Positions 1 to 6,582 of a stretch of 12,578 bases of DNA are shown here, piece after piece. The stretch's first letter is position 1. The number at the start of each line of letters is the position of its first letter. A model generated the notes under the pieces. The model had not been told where the DNA came from. It did no database searches and saw nothing but the letters and a program-made list of their open reading frames with translations. The translations under genes were made by a program, and so were the position numbers. The DNA is from Prosthecobacter sp. (GTDB taxonomy: Bacteria > Verrucomicrobiota > Verrucomicrobiia > Verrucomicrobiales > Verrucomicrobiaceae), in contig JAOZVT010000099.1 of NCBI GenBank assembly GCA_025869455.1, forward strand, positions 1-12,578, read 5' to 3'.

Positions 1-409
1 CTAACTGATAGTCAAACTCGATTTCTGCGCCCAAGGCATCAGCTTTTTGACCGAAGACATGATGATTGGTTAGCAGGAGTCTGGGGGAAACCATGAATCC
101 GGTGGCATACCCGCGCGCCTGTCCCCCAGGCCCCAGAAAAATGATCCTACCAACGGAACGTGCGACCTTTAACCCCCGTTCAAAGTAATTGATATCAAGC
201 AGGTCATTGTTTCCCAAAATTCTTTCGAGATCCAAGCGCGATGGGGGCACTCCTTGAGGGGCTGCGTAGCGGGCACGCATGGCCAGTCTCTGGGGATCTT
301 TGCTCAGGAATTGAGCCGGGCGCATTTCACGCATCTGCCGGTATTTGGCCATTTTCCCCTGAATCCGGGAGGTCGTGGCCGCAATCACTGAAGGGGAGAT
401 ATTACTCAT
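1..409 (-). CDS. Trypsin-like serine peptidase, N-terminal part (cut by window edge)
   Basis: An open frame starts at an ATG at 407-409 on the minus strand and is still open at position 1, giving 136 codons. Residues 1-75 are charged and probably helical. After them comes the pattern ERGLKVARSVGRI (77-89) and then GYATGFMVSPRLLLTNHHVF (100-119). The latter is the usual first beta-barrel strands and catalytic histidine motif (TNHHV, His117) of chymotrypsin-fold peptidases. The Asp and Ser of the triad would lie outside the window. No signal peptide is visible, so the protein is probably cytoplasmic. It follows the 393-residue peptidase gene by 38 bases with no clear SD and is probably its operon partner. 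The two proteins are not close copies: the text around the histidine differs (TNHHVF against GVTCAHVF). The family call is fairly sure; the biological role is unknown. Confidence 0.8.
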   Translation of the reverse strand, partial: MSNISPSVIAATTSRIQGKMAKYRQMREMRPAQFLSKDPQRLAMRARYAAPQGVPPSRLDLERILGNNDLLDINYFERGLKVARSVGRIIFLGPGGQARGYATGFMVSPRLLLTNHHVFGQKADALGAEIEFDYQL

Positions 410-447
410 GTCTTGATGGGGTGGGTTAATGAATTTGGCTCGGGTTT

Positions 448-1629
448 TTAGGCCACCGCTAGGTGGAGTCCGTGAGTCTGGCTTGCCCAATGGGCCACGT
501 TTTCAGCGAACATGGCGTAGCCGCACAGGCGGTCACCTGCCAGGACCATGCCTGCCCAGTCCGCCGTACTGGAACTGATGGCCCAGGCTCCGGAATCTCC
601 TGGTTTGATGGGGCGTCCCATCAGCAAACGCAGGTTTCTGGGCCAGCGCAGTTCAAAGACATCCTTGAAGCAGTAGGCGGTGCCTTGATTGTCAAAAAAA
701 CGGTAGGTCAGTGCCAAGCCACCAACACGTAAGACCCGGTTTCCGCATTCCTTACCTGCGACATCCATCATGTCTCCGGGATTGATGACTGACATGGGCA
801 TGATATTACGGAGCCGTCCCACATTGAGCATGCTTTTGAGGGAATGAACGGCGGGGTCGATCTCCACTAAGGCTGCATCCAAGCTATTCATTTTTGAATT
901 TGAATGGTAAGGATTGCAGAGCGTCGTATGGGCAGATGGCGTTAGCGGAGAGAGATGGACATTGGTTCCGATGGCTTTGGCCCTGAGGCGGCTGTCTGCC
1001 TGGGCGGGTTGATCAATCTTGCTGCCTGCCTTGAAGACATGGGCACAGGTAACCCCCCAGTAGTTTTGATGCTGATCCGTGACGATCCCTCCTAAAGTCC
1101 CTGACTCCGTACCTCCATGCCCGATGCTGATACCCCCCTGAAGCGGGCGATGAAATTTCTTGGGCATTTGCAGGTAAGCTGGCTGACGCACGCTCTGAAC
1201 CACGCGCAATCCTTCTGTCTCTCTGCCAAGCAATTCTTGATGGTCCACCAGCTCGTTGGTGGCGACTTTGACGATCACTGGACTCGGGTCATAACCACAT
1301 CCATAACACCAGTCTTTCCAGTGGGGAGGTGCCCAAGTTGGATCAGGCGGAGGAGAGATGATTTCTTCTTCCTCGCTCCAATCCCAAAGGTTAGATAAAT
1401 GGAGATCATCAAGCCAGTGTTCGGGGCTGTAAAGATCTGGGTGTCGGTAATTCCGGGTGAGCCAGTAGTTCACGGCAGCCTCTCCTTTGCGGTGCAGGAG
1501 ATGCCATAGTTTCAGCCACAGCGGATCATAGTCTAAAACGACTCCATGAGTCTGTTCGAATTCGGTAACCCGTGCGACTAGCCGCTGGAGGTTAGGATTC
1601 TCCTGAGCGAAAGAGATTAAGCCCCTCAT
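448..1629 (-). CDS. Trypsin-like (chymotrypsin-fold) serine peptidase with N-terminal helical domain
   Basis: A 393-residue protein with a complete predicted catalytic triad: His197 in GVTCAHVF, Asp251 in NSLDAALVEID and Ser346 in PGDSGAW. Before the histidine lies RPLQGGISIGHGG followed by GTLGGIV. This layout is seen in bacterial trypsin-like proteins related to plant Nal1 (family resemblance from memory, not computed). Residues 1-150 are outside the peptidase fold. They start with a short helical stretch (LISFAQENPNLQRLVARV, 4-21), then a Trp-rich segment and an acidic/proline linker near 85-105. No signal peptide is seen, so the protein probably acts in the cytoplasm. The start ATG overlaps the stop of the upstream membrane-protein gene (ATGA at 1629-1626), indicating translational coupling. 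Its substrate is not known. The N-terminal helix resembles effector-associated domains of NTPase-linked conflict systems, but this is a weak inference. Confidence 0.8.
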   Translation of the reverse strand: MRGLISFAQENPNLQRLVARVTEFEQTHGVVLDYDPLWLKLWHLLHRKGEAAVNYWLTRNYRHPDLYSPEHWLDDLHLSNLWDWSEEEEIISPPPDPTWAPPHWKDWCYGCGYDPSPVIVKVATNELVDHQELLGRETEGLRVVQSVRQPAYLQMPKKFHRPLQGGISIGHGGTESGTLGGIVTDQHQNYWGVTCAHVFKAGSKIDQPAQADSRLRAKAIGTNVHLSPLTPSAHTTLCNPYHSNSKMNSLDAALVEIDPAVHSLKSMLNVGRLRNIMPMSVINPGDMMDVAGKECGNRVLRVGGLALTYRFFDNQGTAYCFKDVFELRWPRNLRLLMGRPIKPGDSGAWAISSSTADWAGMVLAGDRLCGYAMFAENVAHWASQTHGLHLAVA

Positions 1630-2165
1630 GACTTTGTATCGTCGTTTGGATTTAGATCCGGGTCAGGAGCGGGTGGCGGAGACTCGCTAGGGTAAATGCG
1701 CATGGCGAAGAAGGCAAAAAACAGCGTCAAGAGCCCCGCAATGACGCTGTTATGCCAGCCAAGATCGAAGAATGGCCCCAAAGGGAAGGCATAAGCCCAA
1801 AGCGCAAAGGCCAGGGTGCTTATGATCTGGTTTACTTTGGCTACTTTGACGTTCTTGGTATAACCGCCGATCCAGATGGGGGTGCATATGAGACAGGTTA
1901 AAAAGACGATCCCACCAAGCCATAGGCGGAGGTGAAGATGGTCTGGCCCCTCCTGGGTAGAGATCAAGTTGATAGCTGCTGTGTAGAGTGCCAAAACATC
2001 TGCAGGGATATATTTAGCTACGCGCTCTCCCTGTTCACGCCAAGTTTCCCTAGCTGCTGAACCTGTCATGGCGGCCCCAGTGTTTTCGTAGGCGCTTATT
2101 TTTTTCTTAATCGGAGGTTCGACGAGGCGTGACATGCACGCATCCAACAACATCGCAAAATGCAC
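1626..2165 (-). CDS. Small multi-pass membrane protein of unknown function
   Basis: A 179-residue protein in the frame beginning at GTG 2165. It has three clear hydrophobic segments (about residues 80-100, 112-132 and 139-157) and a weaker one near 51-69 (KYIPADVLALYTAAINLI). The C-terminal tail after 158 is rich in Pro, Asp and Asn and probably soluble. I do not recognise a named family. The start is uncertain: the GTG has no SD, and a TTGACA element lies just upstream. That element would place transcription start inside the frame, so ATG at residue 11 or 33 (MTGSAARE) may be the true start. The stop overlaps the start of the peptidase gene by 4 bases. This gene therefore leads a cassette with two peptidases, and a role as their membrane anchor, partner or target is possible but not shown. 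Confidence 0.65.
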   Translation of the reverse strand: MHFAMLLDACMSRLVEPPIKKKISAYENTGAAMTGSAARETWREQGERVAKYIPADVLALYTAAINLISTQEGPDHLHLRLWLGGIVFLTCLICTPIWIGGYTKNVKVAKVNQIISTLAFALWAYAFPLGPFFDLGWHNSVIAGLLTLFFAFFAMRIYPSESPPPAPDPDLNPNDDTKS

Positions 2166-2187
2166 GCAAGCGGGGGCGGTATGTCAA
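2159..2187 (-). promoter_or_regulatory. Possible sigma-70-type promoter of the peptidase cassette
   Basis: On the minus strand a perfect -35 hexamer TTGACA (2187-2182) is followed after 17 bases by TGCATT (2164-2159), a 3-of-6 match to TATAAT. Position and direction fit the leftward cassette. The -10 is weak, and the element overlaps the first GTG of the membrane-protein frame. Confidence 0.35.
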
Positions 2188-2227
2188 ATCCTGTGGGGGA
2201 GTTAGGCGGGTGTGAGCCTTACAGGAT
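2188..2227. promoter_or_regulatory. Dyad in the divergent intergenic region (possible operator)
   Basis: A perfect 7-base inverted repeat, ATCCTGT at 2188-2194 and ACAGGAT at 2221-2227, has half-site centres 33 bases apart, about three helical turns. It abuts the candidate -35 of the leftward cassette. A second shorter dyad, GTAAA-AA-TTTAC, lies at 2241-2252. Either could be a binding site for the adjacent response regulator; this is inference from position only. Confidence 0.3.
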
Positions 2228-2301
2228 CGTGTGATATTGCGTAAAAATTTACTTGTATTTCTGTCAGGTATTCCATTACATGAGGAGAAATCGATCTTCG
2301 T

Positions 2302-2952
2302 ATGGCAAATCCTGGGAAAATACGTGTTCTTATCGTGGATGCGGAGCCTGCGTCCCGTCTTGGACTGATACAGGTGATCAAGGAAAAGCCGTCGCTATGT
2401 GTGTGCGGGGATGTGGATTCGCTCAGTGATGCCCGGCGCTGGTGTGAGCAGGGAGAGCCTGACCTAGTGCTGGTGGATTTGGCGATGGGGGACGGGTTTA
2501 CTTTTATCAAGGAACTGCATCGCTGGCACGTGGGGGCGCGGGTGGTGGTCTTCACAGCGCTGGAGGATGTGCTGACGGTGCAGCGGGCTTTTCAGGCAGG
2601 GGCTAGTGCCTATGTGACAAGGCGTGACCCACTATCTTCCCTAGTGGTGGCGCTGGAAAGGGCAGTGCGTGGAGAGCGGCACATCGGACCACGGGTAGAG
2701 CATATGATGCTGAACACGCTGGCTTGTGGTGACATGGAACTGCGCGGCAACTTGGAGTCAGGCTTATCCAACCGGGAGCGTGAGGTGTTGCGGCTGCTTG
2801 GCAGTGGGCTCAGCACGCGAGAAATGGCGCAGGAGCTGGGGGTGAGCGTAAAAACAGTGGAGACCCATTGCCATCGTATTAAAGAGAAATTGAAGCTGAA
2901 AAGCGTGGGTGCGCTACGACGTCATGCAGCATTGAGTGCAGCTGCCGAATAA
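2302..2952 (+). CDS. NarL/FixJ-family response regulator (receiver + LuxR-type HTH)
   Basis: A 216-residue two-domain regulator. The receiver covers about residues 6-125, with the phosphoacceptor Asp59 in LVLVDLAMGDG and the switch Thr85 in VVFTA. The DNA-binding domain is about 153-212, with LSNREREVLRLLGSGLST and the recognition region VSVKTVETHCHRIKEKL typical of LuxR/NarL four-helix domains. Two receiver positions are unusual. The acidic pair is D13-A14 (followed by E15) instead of Asp-Asp, and the conserved lysine is replaced by Arg107 (YVTRRDP). Signalling through Mg-dependent phosphorylation may therefore be altered. The ATG at 2302 is preceded by GAGGAG at 2282-2287, with a rather long 14-base spacing. 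No sensor kinase is in view, so it is an orphan here. It diverges from the peptidase cassette and could control it. Confidence 0.9.
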   Translation: MANPGKIRVLIVDAEPASRLGLIQVIKEKPSLCVCGDVDSLSDARRWCEQGEPDLVLVDLAMGDGFTFIKELHRWHVGARVVVFTALEDVLTVQRAFQAGASAYVTRRDPLSSLVVALERAVRGERHIGPRVEHMMLNTLACGDMELRGNLESGLSNREREVLRLLGSGLSTREMAQELGVSVKTVETHCHRIKEKLKLKSVGALRRHAALSAAAE

Positions 2953-3132
2953 GTGGAAAAATGACTGTGCCGGAAATGTTGTCCTGGGATGCTGGGGCAG
3001 GGGAGAATACTGGCGGCTGGTAGAATCCCCCCAAATATTTGAGGCCTGTTACCGTGCGTCTAACTAACGATGCGAAAGTAAGTATAACTGATGATTGTAC
3101 CAGCATATTCCAGCGTCCAAGAAGTGCTTGTG

Positions 3133-3160
3133 TTGGCAAATGCTTCGGGAATGTTAACAA
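3133..3160 (+). promoter_or_regulatory. Possible promoter of the rpsL operon
   Basis: TTGGCA (3133-3138) and TAACAA (3155-3160) are 16 bases apart, and a TG one base upstream of the -10 gives an extended -10 form. Predicted transcription start is near 3167, inside the perfect dyad at 3166-3183. The -10 matches consensus at only 3 of 6 positions, so this is tentative. Another weak -10-like TATAAC lies near 3084. Confidence 0.3.
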
Positions 3161-3165
3161 AAAGA

Positions 3166-3183
3166 TTGTGAAAAACTTCACAA
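3166..3183. repeat. Perfect 7-bp inverted repeat (possible operator) upstream of rpsL
   Basis: TTGTGAA (3166-3172) and TTCACAA (3177-3183) are exact reverse complements around the centre AAAC. The site lies where a repressor would cover the start of the proposed promoter. In RNA it could form a small A-loop hairpin, but without a following T-run it is not a terminator. Confidence 0.45.
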
Positions 3184-3269
3184 AGAAGCAAAAAACATCT
3201 TGCACAAAGAAGGAACGCCGCCAAGGTGCCCGCTCCCCGGCCCAAGCGCTCTTATGAGTGCCGGCTAAT

Positions 3270-3287
3270 GACTCACGAGAGTGAGTC
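3270..3287 (+). promoter_or_regulatory. 7-bp leader hairpin with GNRA tetraloop
   Basis: GACTCAC (3270-3276) and GTGAGTC (3281-3287) pair perfectly around the loop GAGA, which fits the GNRA class of stable RNA tetraloops. It sits about 120 bases before the rpsL start codon and has no T-run after it. This favours an RNA structural element over a terminator. Confidence 0.5.
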
Positions 3288-3292
3288 CTTGC

Positions 3293-3376
3293 TATCGGAG
3301 CAGTGAACCGGAAAAACACTGTGCTAAACCCTCTCGAGGGTGGTGGCACTGTCTTCTTCTGATTCCATGCCCGATA
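3293..3376 (+). promoter_or_regulatory. Potential multi-stem RNA fold in the rpsL leader
   Basis: UAUCGG (3293-3298) can pair with CCGAUA (3371-3376) and close a junction. Inside it, CAGUG (3301-3305) can pair with either CACUG at 3317-3321 or CACUG at 3347-3351. GUGCU (3321-3325) can pair with GGCAC (3345-3349) with one U-G wobble, enclosing a hairpin ACCCU/AGGGU (3328-3332/3337-3341) with loop CUCG. The choices exclude one another in part, as in a regulatory switch. Pairing was found by eye and no energies were computed. Confidence 0.35.
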
Positions 3377-3408
3377 AGGCCAACACGGAACGGAAAACTT
3401 TTTAGACC

Positions 3409-3819
3409 ATGCCCACCATCAATCAACTCGTCAGACACGGCCGCAAAGATAAAGCGGTGAAGTCGAAGTCGCCTGCGCTTGAGAGCTGTCCGCAGCGTCG
3501 CGGTGTTTGCCTTCAGGTGATGACCCGCACGCCGAAGAAGCCTAACTCGGCTTTGCGTAAAGTTGCCAAAGTTCGTCTGACGAACGGTTTCGAAGTCATC
3601 GCTTACATTGGCGGTGAAGGTCACAACCTCCAGGAACACAGCATCGTGCTGGTCCGTGGCGGTCGTGTGAAGGATTTGCCAGGTGTGCGTTATCACATCG
3701 TCCGCGGTACCCTTGACTGCTTGGGTGTGGATAAGCGTCGCCGTGGCCGTTCCAAGTATGGTGCTAAGCGTCCGAAGAAGGGTGCTGCTGCAGCCGCTCC
3801 TGCTAAAGGCAAGAAATAA
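3409..3819 (+). CDS. rpsL: 30S ribosomal protein S12
   Basis: A 136-residue S12, component of the decoding centre of the small subunit. It shows the family blocks PTINQLVRHGR (2-12), TPKKPNSALRKV (41-52), IGGEGHNLQEHS (67-78) and GGRVKDLPGVRYH (84-96). Lys43, Lys44 and Lys88, positions where changes give streptomycin resistance in E. coli, are wild type; Asp89, the methylthiolation site in E. coli, is present. The C-terminus runs past the usual SKYGAKRPK into an Ala/Lys-rich tail, making it about 12 residues longer than E. coli S12. The start ATG has no good SD; only GGAA-type elements lie upstream. It is the first gene of the operon and follows a long structured leader. Confidence 0.98.
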   Translation: MPTINQLVRHGRKDKAVKSKSPALESCPQRRGVCLQVMTRTPKKPNSALRKVAKVRLTNGFEVIAYIGGEGHNLQEHSIVLVRGGRVKDLPGVRYHIVRGTLDCLGVDKRRRGRSKYGAKRPKKGAAAAAPAKGKK

Positions 3820-3870
3820 GCCTTTGTTGAATTAAACACCCGTTAAGTCCACCACGATCCCTTTACCGAT

Positions 3871-4344
3871 ATGGCCCGCAGAAAAAGAGTTTACGACAAG
3901 CCGGTTCACAAAGACTCCCGCTATGATAGCGAACTTGTGGCTCACTTGATTGCCCGTGTCATGCAGAGCGGCAAGAAGTCCCTTGCTGAGCGCATCGTTT
4001 ATGCTGCTATCGAGCAGTTGAATGACAAGACTGATTCCATTGACCCGCTTGATCTCTTCAATCGCGCCATTGATAATGCTAAGCCTAAGGTTGAAGTGAA
4101 AGCTCGCCGTGTGGGTGGTGCTACTTACCAGGTGCCTCTGGAAGTGAATACGGCTCGCTCTGAGTCTCTGGCCATGCGCTGGATCGTCGGTTATGCACGT
4201 GGTCGTAAAGGTGTTCCAATGCACCGCGCCCTTGCTAATGAGTTGAAGGAAGCTTCGACGGGTCAGGGTTCCGCTGTCCGCAAGCGTGACGACGTTCATA
4301 AGCAGGCTCAGGCTAACCGCGCGTTCGCTCACTTCCGCTTCTAA
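3871..4344 (+). CDS. rpsG: 30S ribosomal protein S7
   Basis: A 157-residue S7, the primary binder of the 16S rRNA 3' major domain that shapes the head and contacts E-site tRNA. Family blocks are seen: the basic N-terminus MARRKRV, LIARVMQSGKKSLAERIVY (26-44), the beta-hairpin RRVGGATYQVPLEV (79-92), and the C-terminal helix with RGRKGVPM and ANRAFAHFRF. The gene starts 51 bases after rpsL. No SD precedes the ATG; a pyrimidine run CCCTTT lies at 3859-3864. The stop TAA is followed directly in frame by TAG. In E. coli S7 represses the str operon by binding the rpsL-rpsG spacer. The 51-base spacer here is short and I see no comparable stem in it. Confidence 0.98.
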   Translation: MARRKRVYDKPVHKDSRYDSELVAHLIARVMQSGKKSLAERIVYAAIEQLNDKTDSIDPLDLFNRAIDNAKPKVEVKARRVGGATYQVPLEVNTARSESLAMRWIVGYARGRKGVPMHRALANELKEASTGQGSAVRKRDDVHKQAQANRAFAHFRF

Positions 4345-4396
4345 TAGCGCTTTTTTCACATCACGCCGCTTCGCTCACACCACATTTTTTTGTCAC

Positions 4397-6547
4397 ATGT
4401 CGAATCCTAACTCCCCCAACCGCGAATATCCTCTGGAGCGTACCCGTAACATCGGGATCTGTGCTCACATTGACGCGGGTAAGACCACGCTGACTGAGCG
4501 TATTCTGTTCTACACGGGCATGATTCACCGCATTGGTGAAGTGCATGACGGCGCTGCTACCACTGACTGGATGGAGCAGGAAAAAGAGCGTGGCATCACG
4601 ATTACTTCTGCGGCTGTGACAGCTCGCTGGAAGCAGCTCAAAGAAGCTGGCATCTATAAGATGCGTGAAGAAGAAGACATCCGGGTTAACATCATTGATA
4701 CCCCAGGACACGTGGACTTCACCGCTGAAGTGGAACGTTCCCTTCGTGTTCTTGATGGTGCGATTTTCGTCCTTTGTGGTGTGGCCGGTGTTCAGCCTCA
4801 GTCTGAAACCGTTTATCGCCAGGCTGAAAAATACAGCGTCCCGCGTATTGCCTTCGTTAATAAGATGGACCGCACGGGTGCTAACTTTGACAATGTGGTC
4901 AAAGATGTCCGTGAAAAGCTGGGTGCCAATGCTTGGCCGATCCTGATTCCAATCGGTGCCGAAGACAACCTCATCGGTCAGATTGATGTAGTGAACCAGA
5001 AAGCCATCATTTATAACGATGATGACCGTTTTGGATCGACCTACAAAGTGCGCGAGCTTGAAGGCGCAGAAGTAGCCAAGGCTAAAGAGGCCTATGAGGG
5101 TCTTCTTGATCAGGTTTGCAGTCATGATGAAGAGATTGGAATGATGTTCCTCGAAGAGCAGCCGATCTCCATCAAGCAGCTTAAAGAGGGTCTTCGTCGC
5201 TGCGTTATCGCTAACAAGATCATCCCAATGGCGGGTGGTTCAGCTTTCAAGAATAAGGGCGTTCAGTATCTGATTGACTCCGTTATTGATTATCTTCCTG
5301 GTCCTCTCGACATTGAGCCTCAGAAAGGCCACGTGATTGATGAGCCTGAGAACGAAATCGAAGCTATCCCAGATGACGCTGGTAAGTTCATCGCCCTGGG
5401 CTTCAAGCTCTGGTCTGATAAGTTTGGTCGTCTTGTTTTCTTCCGCGTTTATTCCGGTTGCGTCCGTAAAGGTGACACCATTTACAACCCACGCACTCGC
5501 AAGTCTGAGCGTGTTGGCCGCTTGATTCAGATTCAAGCCAGCGTTCATAAGGACATCGACGTTTGTTATTCCGGTGATATCGCAGCCCTCGTGGGTCTGA
5601 AGGATGTCCGCACAGGTGATACATTCTGTGATGAAAGCCTGGACGTTCTGCTTGAGCCTCCAACCTTTCCTGAACCTGTTATCTCGATGGCTGTTGAGCC
5701 GAAGACTAAGGGTGACCAAGAGAAGATGGGCAATGCTCTCCAGCGCCTGTCTGAAGAAGATCCAACCTTCTTCGTTAAGACGGATGAGGAAACCGGCCAG
5801 ACCATCATCGCCGGCATGGGTGAGCTTCACCTTGAAATTCTATGCGACCGCTTGAAGCGTGAGCACAAAGTGGAAACCAACACTGGTAAACCACAGATCG
5901 CTTACCGTGAGACACTCACAGTCGAAGCTGACGGTGAAGGTAAGTTGGTTAAGCAGTCCGGTGGTCGCGGTCAGTATGGCCACGTGATTATCAAGGTGTA
6001 CCCTGGTGAAAAAGGCAAGGGCATCACGATTGAAAACAAGGTTGTTGGTGGCACGATCCCGAAAGAATTCATCAACCCTGCTAAAGCGGGTTGTTTGGAA
6101 GCAACGCTCAACGGCATCATCGCTGGTTACCCGGTGATTGACATGCACATTGACCTGCTGGACGGTTCAAGTCACGACGTTGACTCCAACGAAAATGCTT
6201 TCAAAATGGCTGGTATCTTCGCTGTGAAGGACGCCTTGAAGAAAGCTAAGTGCATCCTCCTTGAGCCGATCATGGCCGTGGAAGCCAGCACGCCAGAAGA
6301 TTATCAGGGTGACATCATGGGTGACCTTAACCGTCGCCGTGGTAAGATCCAGGGCATCGACACACGCGGCACAACTGCCATCTTGCGTGCTGAAGTTCCT
6401 CTGGCTGAAATGTTCGGTTATTCGACGGCTATCCGCACCCTTTCCTCGGGTCGTGCAAGCTACTCGATGCAGCCTTCTCACTTTGAGCAGGTGCCACACC
6501 AGATCGTTGAGCAGATCGTCGAGCAGCGCGGCGGTTCTAAGAACTAA
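4397..6547 (+). CDS. fusA: Translation elongation factor G
   Basis: A 716-residue GTPase that drives translocation and, with ribosome recycling factor, ribosome recycling. G-domain motifs: AHIDAGKTT (23-31), RGITIT (65-70), DTPGHVDF (101-108), NKMDR (155-159) and GSAFKNKGV. Later domains show FRVYSG (domain II), GMGELHLEI (domain III), SGGRGQYGHV (domain IV) and EMFGYSTAIRTLSSGRA (domain V). His593 in SSHDVDS matches the functional histidine at the tip of domain IV. The frame is open back to 4286 inside rpsG, but homology begins with YPLERTRNIGI, so ATG 4397 is chosen. The segment between G2 and G3 (about 76-97) is some 7 residues longer than in E. coli. It starts 52 bases after rpsG without an SD, and the usual tuf gene does not follow. 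Confidence 0.98.
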   Translation: MSNPNSPNREYPLERTRNIGICAHIDAGKTTLTERILFYTGMIHRIGEVHDGAATTDWMEQEKERGITITSAAVTARWKQLKEAGIYKMREEEDIRVNIIDTPGHVDFTAEVERSLRVLDGAIFVLCGVAGVQPQSETVYRQAEKYSVPRIAFVNKMDRTGANFDNVVKDVREKLGANAWPILIPIGAEDNLIGQIDVVNQKAIIYNDDDRFGSTYKVRELEGAEVAKAKEAYEGLLDQVCSHDEEIGMMFLEEQPISIKQLKEGLRRCVIANKIIPMAGGSAFKNKGVQYLIDSVIDYLPGPLDIEPQKGHVIDEPENEIEAIPDDAGKFIALGFKLWSDKFGRLVFFRVYSGCVRKGDTIYNPRTRKSERVGRLIQIQASVHKDIDVCYSGDIAALVGLKDVRTGDTFCDESLDVLLEPPTFPEPVISMAVEPKTKGDQEKMGNALQRLSEEDPTFFVKTDEETGQTIIAGMGELHLEILCDRLKREHKVETNTGKPQIAYRETLTVEADGEGKLVKQSGGRGQYGHVIIKVYPGEKGKGITIENKVVGGTIPKEFINPAKAGCLEATLNGIIAGYPVIDMHIDLLDGSSHDVDSNENAFKMAGIFAVKDALKKAKCILLEPIMAVEASTPEDYQGDIMGDLNRRRGKIQGIDTRGTTAILRAEVPLAEMFGYSTAIRTLSSGRASYSMQPSHFEQVPHQIVEQIVEQRGGSKN

Positions 6548-6582
6548 GCCCTTTTAAAGATAACCCTTCACGGACACACGTC

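Larger units (their letters stand above)
2953..3408 (+). promoter_or_regulatory. 456-bp gene-free region: upstream region and 5' leader of the str-S10 operon
   Basis: No convincing gene lies here. The first 100 bases show no hairpin followed by a T-run, so I see no clear terminator for the response regulator. From about 3133 onward there is a possible promoter, an operator-like dyad and, from 3270 to 3376, several potential RNA stems, described in separate entries. The last 30 bases before rpsL carry the tandem CGGAACGGAA (3386-3395) and an A/T-rich stretch but no good SD. The long, fold-rich spacer in front of a ribosomal operon suggests an autoregulatory leader. The known str-operon regulator in E. 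coli is S7, which binds between rpsL and rpsG, so a leader site here would be different. Confidence 0.6.

Noticed and set aside
2994..3034. GGGGA/TCCCC inverted repeat after the response regulator as a terminator
   Set aside because: Arms of 5 bases with a loop over 20 bases and no T-run; not a convincing intrinsic terminator.
3039..3257. 72-codon plus-strand frame in the rpsL upstream region
   Set aside because: Basic, low-quality product with no RBS. It overlaps the likely promoter and leader, and its composition fits non-coding A-rich DNA.
2879..3349. 156-codon minus-strand frame before rpsL
   Set aside because: It covers the end of the regulator gene and the leader, has no start signal and gives no family-like pattern.
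4324..4378. Direct repeat TTCGCTCAC at 4324-4332 and 4370-4378
   Set aside because: Only 9 bases with two copies across the rpsG end and the spacer; could be chance, and nothing links it to a mobile element.
4286..4396. Upstream extension of fusA into rpsG
   Set aside because: The extra 37 residues lie in rpsG coding sequence and do not resemble EF-G; ATG 4397 fits the family start.
4361..5125. Long minus-strand frame opposite fusA
   Set aside because: It is antisense to the highly conserved G domain of EF-G, with no RBS and no recognisable domain; other minus frames at 5240-5830 and 5840-6148 are rejected for the same reason.
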